A stretch of DNA of 17,804 nucleotides from an uncultured Muribaculaceae bacterium (GCA_910587425.1 CAJUKU010000027.1:1-17804), one strand, 5' to 3'; shown: positions 1-9,321, numbered from the stretch's first letter. Notes: generated from the sequence alone by a model not told the origin. Numbers and translations are program-made.

Positions 1-74
1 GACCGCTCTACAAGCCGAAATTCGATGTGTTCAAATTTTTGTCATGTACTTAAGTTTATTCAGTACATTTTCAG

Positions 75-98
75 ATGCGGCGCGCATGCGCGCCGCAT
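75..98. repeat. 24-bp perfect palindrome
   Basis: The 24 bases are exactly self-complementary, with no spacer and a GC-rich centre around GCGCATGCGC. It follows a 7-bp hairpin (44-50 with 62-68). It could be a cruciform, a protein-binding dyad or a very tight hairpin. No T tract follows on either strand, so it is not an obvious intrinsic terminator. Confidence 0.85.
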
Positions 99-120
99 GG
101 GGTAGATATATACAGCATCG

Positions 121-147
121 CGCCGTCATCCCGATAGGGATGCGGCG
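121..147 (+). terminator. Stem-loop, possible terminator of a gene left of the window
   Basis: CGCCG and CATCCC (121-125, 127-132) pair with GGGATG and CGGCG (137-142, 143-147) around a GATA loop, with one bulged T at 126. The plus strand continues TAAAAATTT, so the U-run is weak. It could end a plus-strand gene off the left edge, or be a hairpin in a leftward transcript starting near 278. Confidence 0.3.
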
Positions 148-193
148 TAAAAATTTCGTCGTAACTTATTTGTTATTAGCGAATTATAACAAT

Positions 194-203
194 GGGGGGG
201 GGG
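194..203. repeat. G10 homopolymer tract
   Basis: Ten consecutive G on the plus strand (C10 on the minus strand), about 75 nt downstream of the predicted start of the leftward promoter at 285-314. Tracts of this length can slip in replication. No recognised gene is open across it; a 17-codon minus-strand frame starting at 237 crosses it, which is too short to call. Confidence 0.9.
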
Positions 204-284
204 TAAAAATCACACCTCTCCCGACAATATCAGCCATTGCCGTTATCCTGTACACTTCTTAACGTTTTATTTTACAATCTATCG

Positions 285-314
285 CAAAATTAGCTATTTT
301 TTACCGACCAGCAA
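285..314 (-). promoter_or_regulatory. Leftward Bacteroidetes-type promoter
   Basis: On the minus strand TTG (314-312), then exactly 19 nt, then TAATTTTG (292-285), matching the -33/-7 layout of Bacteroidetes sigma-ABfr promoters. Transcription would start near 278 and run left out of the window. No minus-strand ORF of useful size follows inside the window, so the product is unknown: a long leader, an RNA, or a gene beyond the edge. Confidence 0.45.
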
Positions 315-370
315 AAACAGGAGCAAAAAAATGATGTAAAATATGGGGAGGAGGGAGTAGACTATGGGGT

Positions 371-422
371 GAGTACGGGGCGGAGACATATTTCATCCTG
401 AAAGGTGAAATTGTCTCCGTGG
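371..422 (-). repeat. Dispersed stem-loop repeat, inverted copy
   Basis: This is the reverse-complement form of the repeat at 644-702, running from GAGTACGGGGCGGAGAC to GTCTCCGTGG. The ends are conserved, while the inner stem differs on both arms (TTTCA with TGAAA instead of TTTTCAGC with GCTGAAAA), so pairing is kept although the sequence changed. Confidence 0.75.
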
Positions 423-447
423 ATTTGGTGTGGGAAAAATTGTTGCC

Positions 448-554
448 ACACAGAACTTCTGACTCTACTTTATAAGTAAGGATTTTGAAGTGATGCAACA
501 CAGAACTTTTTGTTGCTTAGCAACAGTCACAGAATTCAAAGAACAACACAGAAC
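448..554 (+). repeat. Three direct copies of ACACAGAAC about 49 nt apart
   Basis: ACACAGAAC occurs at 448-456, 498-506 and 546-554, with start-to-start spacing of 50 and 48 nt. A small hairpin TGTTGC-TTA-GCAACA lies between the last two, at 511-525. No gene is evident across the array and its function is unknown. The spacer sequences are not alike, so this is not a CRISPR. Confidence 0.5.
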
Positions 555-643
555 GAGGGTAGGAGCATGAGTGATTACAGGAGCATAGGGTTGTGGTGAG
601 TGGATAAGGCAAATAAGGCGAATGGAGCGAAGAACTGAGGAGG

Positions 644-702
644 GGGAGTTACCACGGAGACAATTTTCAGCGGGGCTGAAAATATGTCTCCGCCCCGTAC
701 TC
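644..702 (+). repeat. Dispersed stem-loop repeat, full copy
   Basis: 59 bp that match 9430-9488 with one mismatch (G674 against A9460). The core 656-691 folds as GGAGACAATTTTCAGC against GCTGAAAATATGTCTCC, with one bulged base, followed by GCCCCGTACTC. Multiple copies, all outside genes, suggest a REP/MITE-like element. No transposase is in the window. Confidence 0.85.
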
Positions 703-727
703 AGGGCGGTGCACTGATCCAGCACAC

Positions 728-764
728 TTCAGCGGGGGCTGAAAACTGTCTCCGCTTCGTACTC
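728..764 (+). repeat. Dispersed stem-loop repeat, partial copy
   Basis: Retains the loop and right arm (TTCAGC, GGGG, GCTGAAAA, then a diverged TGTCTCCGCTTCGTACTC). The outer left arm GGAGACA is missing, so this copy is truncated. It lies 26 bp after the full copy at 644-702, in the same orientation. Confidence 0.7.
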
Positions 765-833
765 AAGGAGGGTTAATAAGGGTGCTGTATAGTTATTATT
801 TGTTAAATCATGGAAGTTTTAAGGGAATGGGTA

Positions 834-863
834 TTGTTTTAACCAAAAATGTGCGTACCTTTG
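834..863 (+). promoter_or_regulatory. Promoter of short RNA unit A
   Basis: TTG (834-836), 19 nt, TACCTTTG (856-863): the Bacteroidetes -33/-7 layout with exact spacing. The same spacing is seen in front of unit B at 4959-4988. Transcription should begin a few bases after 863. Confidence 0.6.
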
Positions 864-867
864 CACC

Positions 868-934
868 AGTTTTTCATGGTATTAGATTTAAGGTAAGAAG
901 ATTATTCGTCGTGACGACGAGTAATTTTTTTTTT
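868..934 (+). ncRNA. Short RNA unit A (about 65 nt)
   Basis: A self-contained small transcription unit: promoter 834-863, a body with GTTTTTCATGGTATTAGAT near 869-887, and an intrinsic terminator at 901-934. It is related to unit B near 4998-5063, which shares TTTTTCATRGTATTAGATT, the promoter spacing and a GTC..GAC hairpin top. No plus-strand gene follows before the convergent lpxB, so it looks like a stand-alone small RNA, not a leader. The 5' end is estimated from the promoter. I have a faint memory of similar short units in other Bacteroidales but cannot name a family. Confidence 0.55.
901..934 (+). terminator. Intrinsic terminator of short RNA unit A
   Basis: ATTATTCGTCG (901-911), a TGA loop, then CGACGAGTAAT (915-925): 11 pairs including one G-U, followed by nine T (926-934). 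A textbook plus-strand terminator. Confidence 0.8.
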
Positions 935-1028
935 GCACTTTCAGTAAGTATCTATTTTTCACGGCATAAAGACAGTTTTAGGGTTTATCATGAACCATTC
1001 TGAAAACATGCTCACATCCGGCTACAAC

Positions 1029-1061
1029 GGCGGTGTGCCAAGCAAATGCTGACACACCGCC
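1029..1061 (-). terminator. Hairpin after lpxB, possible terminator
   Basis: GGCGGTGTG (1029-1037) pairs perfectly with CACACCGCC (1053-1061), with an AGC..GCT pairing possible in the 15-nt loop. It lies 21 bp past the lpxB stop. No T tract follows on the minus strand, so termination is inferred from position and stem strength only. Confidence 0.4.
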
Positions 1062-1082
1062 AAACATATAGATAGTATTTCT

Positions 1083-2219
1083 TTATTTGCGGTGCTCGTG
1101 CGCAAGCCGGGCGATCATCTGCGCTGCTGTAGCGGCGGCAGACGCCACACCGAGACGGCGACGCATCCTCGCATATCCCTCGATCTGACCTGCGCGCCCA
1201 GGCTTTCCGGGCAGAATAGCCGACAGCTCGGCGTCGACCGAATCAACCGTACAGAGGTGAACGAGCATCTCCGGTATCACGAGGGCATCGGCGATGAGAT
1301 TGGGCAGCGAGACATAATCGACATGAAGCAGACGGTGCATTATGCTGTAGCTGAGCCGTGAGCCGTTGGCGCGGTAGCAGACTACCTGCGGCGTGCCGAT
1401 CAGAGCGCACTCAAGGGTGGCGGTGCCAGATGTGACAAGCGCCGCCACGGAATTAGCCATAAGTGCGAAAGTATCGCCGGCGACACACCGAATCCCGGGG
1501 GCATAACGCACATACAACTCCTCATCGATACCGGGAGCGGCGGCAATGACCGGATCAAGGTCGGGATGCCGCGCCGCCACAGCCGCCATGATCGGGAGAT
1601 TGTTGCGGATCTCCCCTACCCTGCTTCCGGGCACCAATGCGAGAATCGGACGGGTGACATCAATGAGATGCGACGCACAGAACCGCTCATGCGACGGTAG
1701 CGCCGCAAGTTTGCGGTCGACCTCCTCCAGCGACGGATTGCCGACATAGGTTACCTCCATACCGTGACGGCGGTAGAACTCCACCTCAAACGGAAGTATG
1801 CAGAGCATGCAGTCGACATAGCGGCGAAGCGAGCGCACGCGATACTCTTTCCATGCCCATACTTTCGGCGATATGTACCAGCAGACAGGTATGCCGAGCG
1901 CCTTTGCGCGCCGGGCGAGCTTGAGGTTGAAACTTGGATAGTCGACGAGCACGAGGCAGTCGGGCCGCTCCTGCTCAAGCGCCTGCAACGCGCAGCGGAG
2001 ATTTGCACGGATGTCGGACAAGTGACGCAGCACCTCGCTGAATCCCATGAATGCCATGCGACGGTAATGGATCAATGGCTCTGACGATGCCGCGGCTGCC
2101 ATCAGATCGCCCCCGAGGAATGTGAAGCGCGCTTCGGGCTCAACAGCACGCAGCGCTCCGATGAGCGCTGCGGCATGAAGATCACCCGACGCTTCGCCCG
2201 CCGAGATGAAATATTTCAT
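1083..2219 (-). CDS. lpxB: Lipid-A-disaccharide synthase LpxB
   Basis: LpxB condenses UDP-2,3-diacylglucosamine with 2,3-diacylglucosamine 1-phosphate (lipid X) to give the lipid A disaccharide, acting as a GT19 glycosyltransferase at the inner face of the cytoplasmic membrane. At 378 residues it is the usual length. Family motifs visible in order: GEASGD (8-13), VDYPSFN (92-98), SPKVWAW (117-123), GNP (160-162), PGSR (197-200), SGTATLE (264-270) and SLPNLI (304-309). The start MKYFISAGEASGD places the first motif where LpxB proteins normally have it. It begins 13 bp after the stop of the GH95 gene on the same strand, so the two are probably co-transcribed. No other lipid A gene is in the window. 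Confidence 0.95.
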   Translation of the reverse strand: MKYFISAGEASGDLHAAALIGALRAVEPEARFTFLGGDLMAAAASSEPLIHYRRMAFMGFSEVLRHLSDIRANLRCALQALEQERPDCLVLVDYPSFNLKLARRAKALGIPVCWYISPKVWAWKEYRVRSLRRYVDCMLCILPFEVEFYRRHGMEVTYVGNPSLEEVDRKLAALPSHERFCASHLIDVTRPILALVPGSRVGEIRNNLPIMAAVAARHPDLDPVIAAAPGIDEELYVRYAPGIRCVAGDTFALMANSVAALVTSGTATLECALIGTPQVVCYRANGSRLSYSIMHRLLHVDYVSLPNLIADALVIPEMLVHLCTVDSVDAELSAILPGKPGRAGQIEGYARMRRRLGVASAAATAAQMIARLAHEHRK

Positions 2220-2232
2220 TTAACTGTAATTA

Positions 2233-4644
2233 TTATTTTATAGTGACGCTCTTGCCGGCAGGGATGCTGACCGAGCGCTGCTTGCCATTGATATTGACAC
2301 GGGTTTTCGCACCTTTCTCAGATTTCAATGTAGCGCTGACGACCTTGCCGTCACGCCAATCCATGTCGACCTCAACGCCACCACGCGCGCGCAGTCCGCT
2401 GACAGATCCGTCGGTCCATTCGGCAGGAAGCGCCGGAAGGAGGGTGATGCTGCCGGGGGTAGACTGGACGAGCATCTCGGCAACACCAGCCGAACCACCG
2501 AAGTTGCCATCGATCTGGAAGGGAGAGTGAGCGTCGAGTAGGTTGGGATATGTGCCACCGCCACGGCGTGCATCCTCACCACGGTACTTGTCGGGGCTGA
2601 CGTAGCGCAGCAGCGTGCGGTAGGTCTTATAAGCCTCGGCGGGGTCATTGAGGCGCGCATAGAGGTTGACACGCCAACCGGTGCTCCAGCCGGTGGTCTT
2701 GTCGCCCTTGATCTCGAGCGTACGCTCTGCAGCGCGTGCGAGGTCGGGCTGACCGGCGGGTGTGATGTGGCGGCCGGGATATACGCCGAAGAGATGCGAC
2801 TGATGACGGTGGGTAGGCTCCGGATCCTCCCAGTCGTAATACCACTCCTGAAGATTTCCTTTCTTACCTATCTTATAAGGGTGCAGACGCGCGAGAGTAC
2901 GGTCGATGCGCTTCTGAAGATCCTTGTCGACACCAAGAGTCTTTGCGGCGTCGCGGGCATCGAGCAGACACTGGCGCGTCATGGCGAGATCGGCGGTGCC
3001 GCCGTAGAGTGTCGCTCCGACATAGCCGTCGGGGGTGTAGAAAAGATTCTCGGGAGAGGTGCCGGGCGATGTGATCAGCTCACCATCGTGCTCCACGAGC
3101 CAGTCGAGGCAGAAGAGAGCCGCGCCTTTGAGAGCAGGATAATACTCTCGGAGATAATCCTTGTCCTGAGTGAACAGGTAATGATCCCAGATGTGTGTGG
3201 AGAGCCATGCGCCACCCATAGTCCAGTTAGCCCAGCTCGGATGACCGCCGTTAAGCCCCACAGGATTTGTGGTCGCCCAGATGTCAGAGTTTTGTCCGAG
3301 CGACCAACCGCCATTGTCGACACCATAATAATATTTGGCGGTAGCCTGTCCGGACTCCGGCTGCGAGAGATTGCTGATGAACTGCAGCAGCGGACGGTGC
3401 AGTTCGCTGAGGTTTGTCACCTCGGCGTGCCAGTAGTTTTCCTCAAGATTGATGTTGGTGGTATAGTTGGAGCTCCATGGTGGGAGAAGACTCTCGTTCC
3501 AGAGTCCCTGCAGGTTGGCGGGCACACCGGGAGTGCGCGACGACGAGATGAGCAGGTAGCGTCCGAACTGGAAGTAAAGTTCCTCAAGATCGGGATTGAC
3601 CTGTGCGGAATCGGTGTAGAGACGGAGCTGCACGTCGGTAGGAAGAGCCGCGATCGCGGGGTCAGTTGTGCCGAGATCAAGCGTCACACGGTCAAACAGA
3701 CGCTTGTAGTCAGCCTCATGGTCAGCCTGGAGCGCAGCAAATCCCTTGGATGCGGCGGCATCGATACGGCGGCGTGCAAGAGTCTTGTAGTCGCGCCCCT
3801 CGGTAGCGGGATTGCGGTTGAAGCCATTGAAGCTCGTGACATTGGTGAGGATCAGAGTCAGCGCACGGGCACCCTCGACTTTAAGCTCACCAGATTCGGT
3901 AGCCTTGACTGTGCCACCGTCGGGGATAGCTTTCACGATGGTGCGGAAACGGGTACCGCGGTCGGGATCGTAGAAATGCTTCTGTGCGAAGCCTGTGTAT
4001 ACGGGATATGACTTCCATGCGGCATAGCCGGTCGATGTAATCTCATCGCCGGTTGCCACAGTGGAGTGCGGCAGCTGTGAATCGAGCTTCACGATCGCTG
4101 CGATGCCGGCAGGATCGGCTGTGGCAAGGCGAACAACTATGACCGAGTCAGGAGCCGAGGCGAAATATTCGGAAGTGACAGGATAACCTGCAGCGGTATA
4201 GCTTGCGCTCGCCAGCGAACGGCTGATGTCGAGCTTACGGTTATAGTCTTTCACCTCTGTTCCGGCGGGGCGGTTGATATAGTCGACAATGAGCGTGCCG
4301 AGAGGCTGATAGTTGTCGGTGTAATGCCCCTGCACTTTCAGCTGCAGGGAATCGGCGGCACGGTAATCCTCGCGGTCGAGAGCCGCGCGGATTTCGGGAA
4401 TAGCCGTGTAGGCGTCGGGGGTAGTGACACCGCTTTCCGGCTCGCCGGTCCACAGTGTAAGGTCGTTGAGAGAGAGGCGCTCGCCGGCTGGCGTACCATA
4501 GACCACGGCGCCAAGATTACCGTTGCCGATCACCAGCGCTTCCTCGAAGAACGTGGCAGGGCGGTCATACTTGAGCACCAGATTGTCTGTGGCATGTGCC
4601 GCTATCGCCGCACACACCATAGTTGCCGATAAAAGTAGTTTCAT
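2233..4644 (-). CDS. Glycoside hydrolase family 95 alpha-L-fucosidase, exported
   Basis: Predicted inverting alpha-fucosidase (typically alpha-1,2-linked fucose; some GH95 members act on L-galactose). The start at 4644 gives 803 residues and a clear signal peptide, MKLLLSATMVCAAIAAHA; an in-frame ATG at 4692 would add 16 polar residues and bury it. The N-terminal GH95 domain contains VIGNGNLGAVVYG. Motifs matching the GH95 active site: NINLEENYW (N397 and N399), SPENLFY (E532) and QIDGNFG (D712), equivalent by motif to the Asn pair, acid Glu and Asp known in Bifidobacterium AfcA. A lipobox Cys is not evident, so it is probably periplasmic or secreted. No SusC/SusD pair or other glycosidase is nearby, which is unusual for a Bacteroidales glycan gene; the only partner is lpxB downstream. 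Confidence 0.93.
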   Translation of the reverse strand: MKLLLSATMVCAAIAAHATDNLVLKYDRPATFFEEALVIGNGNLGAVVYGTPAGERLSLNDLTLWTGEPESGVTTPDAYTAIPEIRAALDREDYRAADSLQLKVQGHYTDNYQPLGTLIVDYINRPAGTEVKDYNRKLDISRSLASASYTAAGYPVTSEYFASAPDSVIVVRLATADPAGIAAIVKLDSQLPHSTVATGDEITSTGYAAWKSYPVYTGFAQKHFYDPDRGTRFRTIVKAIPDGGTVKATESGELKVEGARALTLILTNVTSFNGFNRNPATEGRDYKTLARRRIDAAASKGFAALQADHEADYKRLFDRVTLDLGTTDPAIAALPTDVQLRLYTDSAQVNPDLEELYFQFGRYLLISSSRTPGVPANLQGLWNESLLPPWSSNYTTNINLEENYWHAEVTNLSELHRPLLQFISNLSQPESGQATAKYYYGVDNGGWSLGQNSDIWATTNPVGLNGGHPSWANWTMGGAWLSTHIWDHYLFTQDKDYLREYYPALKGAALFCLDWLVEHDGELITSPGTSPENLFYTPDGYVGATLYGGTADLAMTRQCLLDARDAAKTLGVDKDLQKRIDRTLARLHPYKIGKKGNLQEWYYDWEDPEPTHRHQSHLFGVYPGRHITPAGQPDLARAAERTLEIKGDKTTGWSTGWRVNLYARLNDPAEAYKTYRTLLRYVSPDKYRGEDARRGGGTYPNLLDAHSPFQIDGNFGGSAGVAEMLVQSTPGSITLLPALPAEWTDGSVSGLRARGGVEVDMDWRDGKVVSATLKSEKGAKTRVNINGKQRSVSIPAGKSVTIK

Positions 4645-4680
4645 CAAATAGCTATTTGTTTTTCTTGGTTTGGACGTAGC

Positions 4681-4694
4681 CGGTGTCGACACCG
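4681..4694. promoter_or_regulatory. 14-bp perfect palindrome in the GH95 leader
   Basis: CGGTGTCGACACCG is exactly self-complementary. It sits between the predicted -7 box (4715-4722) and the chosen start at 4644, about 15-30 nt after the predicted transcription start. The position fits an operator for a dimeric repressor; it is an unproven candidate. Confidence 0.35.
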
Positions 4695-4714
4695 ACCGTT
4701 TTTTTGAATTGCAA

Positions 4715-4722
4715 CAAAGTTA
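4715..4722 (-). promoter_or_regulatory. -7 box of the GH95-lpxB promoter
   Basis: On the minus strand TAACTTTG, matching TAnnTTTG. No TTG lies at the expected 19-nt distance upstream, so the -33 element is weak or absent. Transcription would start near 4708, giving a leader of about 64 nt to the start at 4644. Confidence 0.45.
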
Positions 4723-4750
4723 GCAAAATTTATCATACCCGCATATAGAA

Positions 4751-4774
4751 CTCATTTAAACTTTTTACCGAATA
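4751..4774 (-). repeat. 24-bp motif shared with the groES upstream region
   Basis: Matches 15634-15657 with two differences (consensus CTCATTYAAACTTTTT, then RCCGAATA). Here it lies upstream of the GH95 -7 box; the other copy lies upstream of groES. The groES copy has a right-hand inverted arm that this one lacks. Confidence 0.55.
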
Positions 4775-4958
4775 ATAAAAACAAGGCTTCATGACCATTC
4801 TTCCGTTCACCTTTTTGGTCTTTTCCGGTCGCTTTTCCCAATCCCATCGGTCACGTAGATCATATCGCAAATTGTGGACAGCCGCCACGAATTTCACCTT
4901 TCAGACCATCAAATCGGCAATTTTTGCAAAAAATGTGTTAAAAACATACGAAAACCCA

Positions 4959-4988
4959 TTGCCATTTCAGAAAAAGTTAATACTTTTG
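4959..4988 (+). promoter_or_regulatory. Promoter of short RNA unit B
   Basis: TTG (4959-4961), 19 nt, TACTTTTG (4981-4988). The layout and spacing are identical to the promoter of unit A at 834-863. Confidence 0.6.
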
Positions 4989-4997
4989 TGCGTGTGT

Positions 4998-5063
4998 TTT
5001 TCATAGTATTAGATTAAGATAAAGGTTTAATGGAAAGAGATGTCGGGAGACATCTCTTTTTTT
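4998..5063 (+). ncRNA. Short RNA unit B (about 65 nt)
   Basis: Second member of the pair with unit A. After the promoter comes GTTTTTCATAGTATTAGATT (about 4996-5015), then a terminator at 5034-5063. It points toward mutA but ends about 250 nt before it, and mutA has its own -7 box, so it is more likely an independent small RNA than a mutA leader. An attenuated leader cannot be excluded. The 5' end is estimated. Confidence 0.55.
5034..5063 (+). terminator. Intrinsic terminator of short RNA unit B
   Basis: AAAGAGATGTC (5034-5044), GGGA loop, GACATCTCTTT (5049-5059): 11 perfect pairs running into seven T (5057-5063). Confidence 0.82.
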
Positions 5064-5311
5064 GTCTATTACAGCGCTGCGTGTTTCCGCTGTAAATAAG
5101 CAAATTATGAGCATAAACATGAGTGGAAAACGAAGCATCACTGATACTAATACTCAGAGAAAAACAGAATCTATGAGCCGCGGATGGTACAGAAATGATC
5201 CGGATAGGAGCTATACATATCTGCGGTCATTTTTGAGCCAAATGCATCGCAATATCGCGAATTATCATTATCTTTGTCGCACTATACTGAAAAAGAATTT
5301 AATACCTTATC
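5064..5311 (+). other. Spacer before mutA
   Basis: Contains an 8-bp inverted repeat (TTACAGCG at 5069-5076 with CGCTGTAA at 5088-5095, 11-nt loop) just after the unit B terminator, then A/T-rich sequence without a supported gene. I looked for a cobalamin riboswitch because MutAB needs B12, and saw none of its conserved core. Confidence 0.5.
5269..5276 (+). promoter_or_regulatory. -7 box of mutAB
   Basis: TATCTTTG, matching TAnnTTTG, 36 nt before the mutA start. No TTG at the expected -33 position. The leader would be only about 30 nt, too short for a riboswitch. Confidence 0.5.
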
Positions 5312-7168
5312 ATGGCAGAGAAAAAAGAAAAATTGTTTGACCAGTTTCCTCCGGTTTCCACAGCCGAGTGGAAAGCGAAGGTTGAGGCAGACCTGAAAGG
5401 CGTACCATTCGACAAGAAGCTCGTGTGGCGCACCAACGAGGGATTCAACCTACAGCCGATGTATCGCGCGGAGGATATCGAAGGATTAGCCACCACCGAT
5501 TCCCTCCCCGGTGAATATCCGTTTGTTCGCGGCACACGCACCGACAACGACTGGCTCGCGCGCCAGGAAATCATAGCGGGCACACCCGCCGAAGCAAACG
5601 CCAAGGCTCGCGAAGTGCTCACGAAAGGGATCACCTCGCTTGGATTCAAGATCAGCGACCCGACTCCGGAAGCGATCGCCACACTGCTCGACGGCATAGA
5701 CCTCGCGACAGTGGAGATCAACCTGCGCAGCTGCCCGCGCCACGCCCAGCAGCTCGCTGTCTCGCTCGTTGACTATATTAATAAGGTGGGAGCCGCCGAG
5801 AGCTTCCGCGGTTCAATCGACTTCAACCCGATGCGCAAGGCGCTCAGGCACGGTCAGCCGTTCCCTGGCGACATCGCCGCTATCGCATCCGAGCTGATCC
5901 GCACCGCCGCACCGGTGAAGGGACTGCGCGTCCTCGCCGTAGACAGTGTGATGCTCTCCGACGCCGGCGCATACATATTCGAGGAACTCGGCTATGCCCT
6001 CAGCTGGGGCGCCGAATGGATGTCGATGCTCACCGACGCCGGCTTCACCCCCGATGAGGTAGCCGACCGCATCAAGTTCAACATGGGCATCAGCAGCAAC
6101 TATTTCATGGAGCTTGCGAAGTTCCGTGCCGCACGCATGCTCTGGGCGCAGATCGTAGAGCAGTACAAGCCCGCATCGACCGACGCGTGCAAGATGCATG
6201 TGCACGCCACGACATCGCGCTTCAACCAGACGATATACGATGCTCACGTGAATCTGCTCCGCAGCCAGACCGAGTGCATGTCGGCAGCGCTTGCCGGTGT
6301 TGACTCGATCACCGTGACACCGTTCGACACACCATACAAGACTCCTGATGAATTCTCGGAGCGCATAGCCCGCAACCAGCAGTTCCTGCTGAAGGAGGAG
6401 AGCCATCTTGACAAGGTGGTAGACCCCGCCGGAGGTTCATATTATGTGGAGACCCTGACCGTCTCCATAGCCCGCGAGGCTTGGAAGCTCTTCCTCGCCA
6501 CAGAGGAGAAGGGTGGATTCCTTGCATGTTGCAACAACGGCGACGTGCAGCGCGCCGTGACCGAAGCGAGCCAGAAGCGCCACACCGACGTGGCACGCCG
6601 CAAGGAGATACTGCTCGGCACAAACCAGTATCCCAACATCAACGAGTTTGCCGCCGAAAAGATCGTTACCGGCGACGGTTGCTCCTGCGGATGCAAACAC
6701 CACTCTGACGAAACTGAGGGTGCCGACAAGCTCCCCACCGCCCGCGCCGCAAGCGATTTCGAGGCTCTGCGCCTTGCCACCGAGGCAGCGTCGAACCGCC
6801 CGAAAGTATTCATGCTCACCATCGGCAACCTCGCTATGCGCCTCGCACGCGCACAGTTCTCGACCAACTTCTTCGGTTGCGCAGGTTATGAGATCATCGA
6901 CAATCTCGGTTTCGAGACCGTGGAACAGGGCATCGAGGCTGCGATGGAGAAGAACGCCGACGTAGTGGTGCTCTGCTCATCGGATGACGAATATGCCGAT
7001 CTCGCACCCGCAGCCTTCAAGGCACTCGCAGGACGCGCAGAGTTTGTTGTGGCAGGTGCACCCGCATGTGCCGACGACCTGAAGGCTATCGGCATAGAGC
7101 ACTTCGTGAACGTGCGCAGCAACGTGCTCGACACTCTCCGCGAATTTAACAGCCGACTCCTCAAATAA
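5312..7168 (+). CDS. mutA: Methylmalonyl-CoA mutase small (beta) subunit
   Basis: Non-catalytic partner of MutB in the alpha/beta mutase that interconverts succinyl-CoA and methylmalonyl-CoA, the step toward propionate in Bacteroidales. At 618 residues it has the usual small-subunit size. The mutase barrel domain covers roughly 30-440, with VDPAGGSYYVE near its end, followed by a B12-fold domain from about 490. As expected for a small subunit, the cobalamin motif DxHxxG is lost: the matching place reads GCAGYE (522-527). The linker carries a compact Cys/His cluster, CSCGCKHH (457-464), discussed in the findings. mutB follows after 14 bp, so the two form an operon. No meaB, epimerase or decarboxylase gene is in the window. 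Confidence 0.95.
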   Translation: MAEKKEKLFDQFPPVSTAEWKAKVEADLKGVPFDKKLVWRTNEGFNLQPMYRAEDIEGLATTDSLPGEYPFVRGTRTDNDWLARQEIIAGTPAEANAKAREVLTKGITSLGFKISDPTPEAIATLLDGIDLATVEINLRSCPRHAQQLAVSLVDYINKVGAAESFRGSIDFNPMRKALRHGQPFPGDIAAIASELIRTAAPVKGLRVLAVDSVMLSDAGAYIFEELGYALSWGAEWMSMLTDAGFTPDEVADRIKFNMGISSNYFMELAKFRAARMLWAQIVEQYKPASTDACKMHVHATTSRFNQTIYDAHVNLLRSQTECMSAALAGVDSITVTPFDTPYKTPDEFSERIARNQQFLLKEESHLDKVVDPAGGSYYVETLTVSIAREAWKLFLATEEKGGFLACCNNGDVQRAVTEASQKRHTDVARRKEILLGTNQYPNINEFAAEKIVTGDGCSCGCKHHSDETEGADKLPTARAASDFEALRLATEAASNRPKVFMLTIGNLAMRLARAQFSTNFFGCAGYEIIDNLGFETVEQGIEAAMEKNADVVVLCSSDDEYADLAPAAFKALAGRAEFVVAGAPACADDLKAIGIEHFVNVRSNVLDTLREFNSRLLK

Positions 7169-7182
7169 TCAATGTGTAAACC

Positions 7183-9321
<2,139 letters not shown>

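Larger units (their letters stand above)
1..1082. other. Gene-poor region with repeats and a short RNA unit
   Basis: I see no convincing protein gene here; the open frames are short, have no recognisable domain and run through repeats. The stretch holds a 7-bp hairpin (44-50 with 62-68), a perfect palindrome (75-98), a stem-loop (121-147), a G10 tract, a leftward promoter near 285-314, three copies of a dispersed stem-loop repeat, a 9-mer repeated three times, and a short RNA unit at 834-934. The composition is more A/T-rich than in the neighbouring genes. Confidence 0.7.

Noticed and set aside
178..237. 17-codon minus-strand frame crossing the C10 tract
   Set aside because: Too short, no start-region support; kept only as context for the homopolymer finding.
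448..554. CRISPR array
   Set aside because: Only three 9-nt repeats, no longer conserved repeat, and no cas genes.
782..1003. 73-codon frame on the plus strand
   Set aside because: Overlaps the promoter, body and terminator of short RNA unit A; no homology signal.
2767..4011. 414-codon open frame on the plus strand
   Set aside because: Lies wholly antisense to the GH95 gene, has no recognisable domain, and arises from codon bias in the real gene.
5064..5311. Cobalamin riboswitch ahead of mutAB
   Set aside because: No B12-box-like conserved core, and the predicted leader is only about 30 nt.
5062..5340. 92-codon frame upstream of mutA
   Set aside because: Overlaps the mutA promoter and start; low-complexity product without motifs.
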